A DNA stretch of 64,000 nucleotides from Dioscorea cayenensis subsp. rotundata (taxonomy: Eukaryota; Streptophyta; Magnoliopsida; Dioscoreales; Dioscoreaceae). Positions 60,555-64,000 of the stretch are shown here, piece after piece. Both the position numbers and the translations under genes were made by a program. The notes under the pieces are model-generated. The model did no database searches and was not told the origin of the DNA. It was given only the letters and a program-made list of their open reading frames with translations. Each line of letters opens with the position of its first letter. Position 1 is the stretch's first letter. The stretch is from NCBI RefSeq assembly GCF_009730915.1, contig NC_052495.1, positions 434,001-498,000 on the forward strand. The letters are read 5' to 3'.

Positions 60555-63500
60555 ATGGATTTGATGGATTTCGAATCCATGAAGCGAAGAGAGCTCCAGG
60601 CACTCTGCAAAAACCATGGCTTGCCGGCGAACTCCACCAATTCTCAGATGGCACTCAGCCTCGCTTCCCTTCTCCAGGTACTCATTTTTGCTTGATTTTG
60701 TGGTATTTGAACTCGATTTTGAACTTGATTACATGAAATGCTGCGAAATTTGATTGAATTTGAGATTTTGAACAGAAGAATGAGAAAATCAAGTTGAGAG
60801 GTTGCTTGAAAGGTTCAGATGAGAGTAGCCGTGAGAATTCAGGTCCGAAGAAGGTTAGCTTCTCTTTGGATGGCGAGGAGTTCGAGTTTGAGAAATCTCT
60901 GGGAATACCGGAGAAGAGAAGATCCACCAGGAGAGCTTCTACTGGAGTAATCAAAGCAAATGATCAGAAAACCAGAGTGCCTGAGGTTCCTGCTAGAATT
61001 ACAAGGTCTCGGACTGTGGAAGTTTCTCATCCCACTGCTTCTCAGGAGGATGAGGGTTTTCAGAGTGATGAAGGGAAGAAGAGGAAGGAGTCTAGTGTTA
61101 TGGAACCTAATCTAAGAAGTTTGAGGAACAGGGTGGTCATATTTTCAGGGAATGAATGCGAATTGCAGGGAAATCAAAAGCTTAAGAGAAGTCTGAGGAG
61201 GGATGCTGGTAAGCAAAAGGAAAACCCGAAAGTGGATGCTTTTCAGAATATGAAGTTGGGAGGCGATGGGGGTTTTGAGAAGAAAATTTCACGGAAAAGA
61301 GCACGAGTTGCAGATGTTGAGGAAGTTCCCCCGTGTAATACTGATTATGGAAACACAAGACCTGAAAGTGATGACGTTGATGCCGGAGCTCAATTTAAAG
61401 TAACTCAATGTGGAGGACCACCTCCAAGGAGATCGAAACGTGTTCTCTTGAACACTGAAACTATGGTGTTTGATGTTGGAGCTGCAAAGAAAGTTGAAGC
61501 ACTACCACCAAAGAGATCAACAAGGAGCAGTGTGAAGTGTGGTGTGGAGGAGAGTGAGATTTCCACTGATGCAGAGGAGAAATCAGGAGATGAATTTGAT
61601 GCAGTTGGTGGAAAGAAGCAGATGAAAAGTGCAAGTAGCTGGGGTATTAAAAGCAAAGGTCCAGCGGTATCTGAGATTGCTCGTGAATTCATTACTGAGA
61701 GTACAACTACTGAAGCTCGTGGACAACCAGAGGTGCTGCCAGAGTTTAGGGTTCCCCCACGGAGAACGACACGCAGCTCGTCAAAGCAGGTTGCAATGGA
61801 ACTGGTGACCTTGTTACCGGCATCTGAAAAGCTTGTTGATGGAAAAGAAACAGCTAGGGCTAGCAAGTTGAGGAAGAAACATGGGAGCAGAAAACCTTCA
61901 GAAAATCTTTGTCCAAGTGGTGAAACTGAATCAGCATTTAAAACTGTAGAAGTTCAAGCAGTTCATTTTGAAAAAGTTCCATTGCATCCAATGCAGAATA
62001 CTTGTAAGATTGGTGTGGCAGAATGTGAGGCAACTGAAGGTTTTAAGCAAGTTGATGATGTTGCAAGAAGGGAGGATTCAATAGCATCTCCAAGGATTCA
62101 TGCTGAATCTGAAGCTTTAGCTGTTCCAAAACAAAAGGCATTGGCAAGACGATCAACTCGTAATTCAACCAAGAATGAAGCACTTTTAACATCTGCTATG
62201 AAAAATACCATTCCAAAAGAAAAAGCGGTGGCAAGGCGATCAACTCGTCATTCTACCAAGAATGAAGCACCTTTAACAACTGTTCCACAAAATGTGCCAG
62301 TTGAGGTTGGCAAGAACAGAAGTACTGCCAAGAGGGCCAGGGAAGTGGTTCCTGATGAAGATGCTTCTTATGTTGAAAGAGATACCTCTGGAAGATTTCC
62401 TGTTTCAAAAAATCAGGAAAATGGCACTATTGTTGACGGAAATGACAGGAAACCTGGCTCTCATGTACCTAATACCAGAGGCAGTAAGAGTTGCAGGAGA
62501 GTTAACTCCATTGATGAAGCACCACCAGATGAACACTCTACAGATCCACCTCTGAGCTTGTTGGAAGATTCTTGTCAACATATTATCATTGGTGAAGGTT
62601 CTGCAAGCAATGTTAGTAGTAAGAGTCAATCTAGTCAAAGGCTCCAGAGTATGGGGAAGATGCCCTTCGATGTGCAGAAGAATTCTGAAGACAATATACA
62701 TAATAGAAGTGGTGATGATAAGTTAGTTGATGAGCACAAATGTTTGGAAGAAGTGTGTTCAACCCATGAAGATCAGGTCATGATATCTGGTTCATCTGAA
62801 GTTATGAATGTTTGCAAAACATTAGAAGCAACTCCTTGTTCTGCAGTTCAGGACAATTGTGCCCAAAATGTGGATGAAGAGAAGATTTGTGAAGCCAGGA
62901 ATTGTGTTCTTGTTGATATTGAGCACTCTTCTTTGTCAATGCATGCCAATGGGTCTTTTGGCCCGGCTGAGACAGTCACTGAAGCAGTTGGAAATCCACA
63001 AATTGATGCTCTTCTGGCCCTTGAACAAACCAAAAAAGGATTTACTGCATGTACTCTGTGTGTGGAAAATGTTGAGCAAGTTAATACTGCAGAAGTTAGC
63101 CATGAATTCATTGATTCAGAATCCACTCCAGTTGTGGCAGCAGATAGTGAAATGGTGTTAGATGTGATTCACAATATTCATAATGAGGATGACCCTAAAC
63201 ACAGAGAACCATCGCATTCTGTTGTTGGTATATCCTTGACTTGTGAAGAAATTCAAGAACTCACGTCTGCCATTGACAATGAAGTCTCGTTAGGAATTGA
63301 TCAACAAAAGTTTGCTACGGTAGCTGATGTTCCTGATGCGAGGGAGATATCTTCACATCTCACTGACACACCCAATGATACTCATGGTGAGTTGTACTAT
63401 ATCAACTGTTAATTTTGATTGATAAATGGCATCATCATAATCTTTTAAATTGTACTTCGATTGGATTTTGGTGTGAATTTAATTTAAGTATTGAAACTTT

Positions 63501-64000
63501 TCACAAATCCTGCAGTAAATCATTCAGAAGACTCTTCAGATCAGCAAAGTGCCCCCTTAAAAGATATGGGAACAGCAGAAGCAACTCTGACGACAATGTT
63601 GGTCTTTAAGTCAGCAACTGAAACATTTGGCTATGTTGAAGAGATTAACGAGGCAGACAAGAACTTTTCTGGTTCATGCTCAGGCAAATTGGCCTTTGAG
63701 GATAATAAAGAAACCTTGATGCTTGATTCTGAAAACTTCTCACTATCAGTTGGTTTGCAAGAAAATAGTGCTGAATTTGCTCGGGATCAAATGAAACCAT
63801 CTTTGCGGGCTGACAGATTGGCTGCTGTTCAATGTGCTGGCATGAGTCCGAGGGAAATTCCCAAAAGCTTATCTTGTTATGATAGTTCACATGATGGCTC
63901 ATGCTCCCAAAATCATATGATAGCTATTCGTCCTGGAGCTAGGATGCATGTAGACAAGGAAATTTCCGCTTCTGAGTATATGGCATCACTAACAGTGGAC
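60555..64000 (+). CDS. Large SAP-like basic-repeat protein, partial (5' part)
   Basis: Not confidently recognised. Exons 60555-60677, 60776-63386 and 63516 onward; open to the window edge, 1,073 residues visible. The N-terminus (MKRRELQALCKNHGLPANSTNSQMAL, residues 9-34) looks like a SAP-type helix pair, which binds DNA or RNA in other proteins, and similar N-termini occur in uncharacterised plant proteins. A KKVSF motif follows at residues 66-70, a PP1-docking consensus. Then come several basic RRSTR-like motifs, two of them in a 29-residue tandem repeat (62126-62299), and a long acidic, probably disordered region. Exon 2 is an unusually large 2,611 nt. A chromatin or nuclear role is inference only. 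Confidence 0.85.
62126..62299 (+). repeat. Coding tandem repeat, 2 x 87 bp
   Basis: Encodes PKQKALARRSTRNSTKNEA and PKEKAVARRSTRHSTKNEA units of 29 residues each, inside the SAP-like gene. Confidence 0.88.

Noticed and set aside
61405-61866. 153-codon antisense frame inside the SAP-like gene
   Set aside because: Shadow of a well-supported long sense exon; no splice or start context.

Overview
This 64 kb window is nuclear DNA of a flowering plant. It holds plant-type genes split by many AT-rich GT-AG introns, a plant tRNA-Asn, telo-box and site II promoter motifs at a ribosomal protein gene, and plant transposons (Pack-MULE, TRIM, MITEs). The species cannot be fixed from sequence alone; the C-terminal ...GELQ of the NAPRT protein mildly recalls monocots, but this is weak.

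I rebuilt eleven protein genes exon by exon, and the reading frames close across every junction. In order: RPS10 (eS10, minus), with three probable C/D-box snoRNAs in its last intron; a membrane receptor-like kinase of the At1g01540/At4g02630 type (minus); nicotinate phosphoribosyltransferase (minus, 15 exons, with a TRIM in one intron); then about 8 kb of repeats (a Pack-MULE-like element with a tandemly doubled captured gene piece, a MITE and a copia fragment); UBP27-like ubiquitin protease (minus); DHHC S-acyltransferase (plus); an AP2/ERF factor (plus); tRNA-Asn(GTT) (plus); polypyrimidine tract-binding protein with a 14-nt microexon (minus); an Alba-domain RGG protein (plus); RPL3 (uL3, minus); CSN8 (plus); and the first 1,073 codons of a large basic-repeat protein with a SAP-like N-terminus and a KVSF motif (plus, runs off the window).

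The genes form no operon-like unit. Many are housekeeping: translation (RPS10, RPL3, snoRNAs, tRNA), RNA processing (PTB, Alba), protein turnover (UBP27, CSN8), protein lipidation (PAT) and NAD salvage (NAPRT). Divergent pairs are UBP27/PAT (about 2.9 kb apart), PTB/Alba (about 1.5 kb) and RPL3/CSN8 (about 0.2 kb between the RPL3 TATA box and the CSN8 start).

The most interesting signals are the duplicated dual-guide C/D snoRNA and a third snoRNA in the RPS10 intron, the Pack-MULE with a doubled captured exon, the PTB microexon and a candidate 60-nt in-frame cassette exon, the ERF gene with a TAATG uORF/start overlap and a four-fold NAG acceptor, and the terminal SAP/KVSF/RRSTR protein. No novel defence, CRISPR-like or viral system was seen. 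Exon edges come from splice-site rules, phase and recalled family sequences, not from transcripts.
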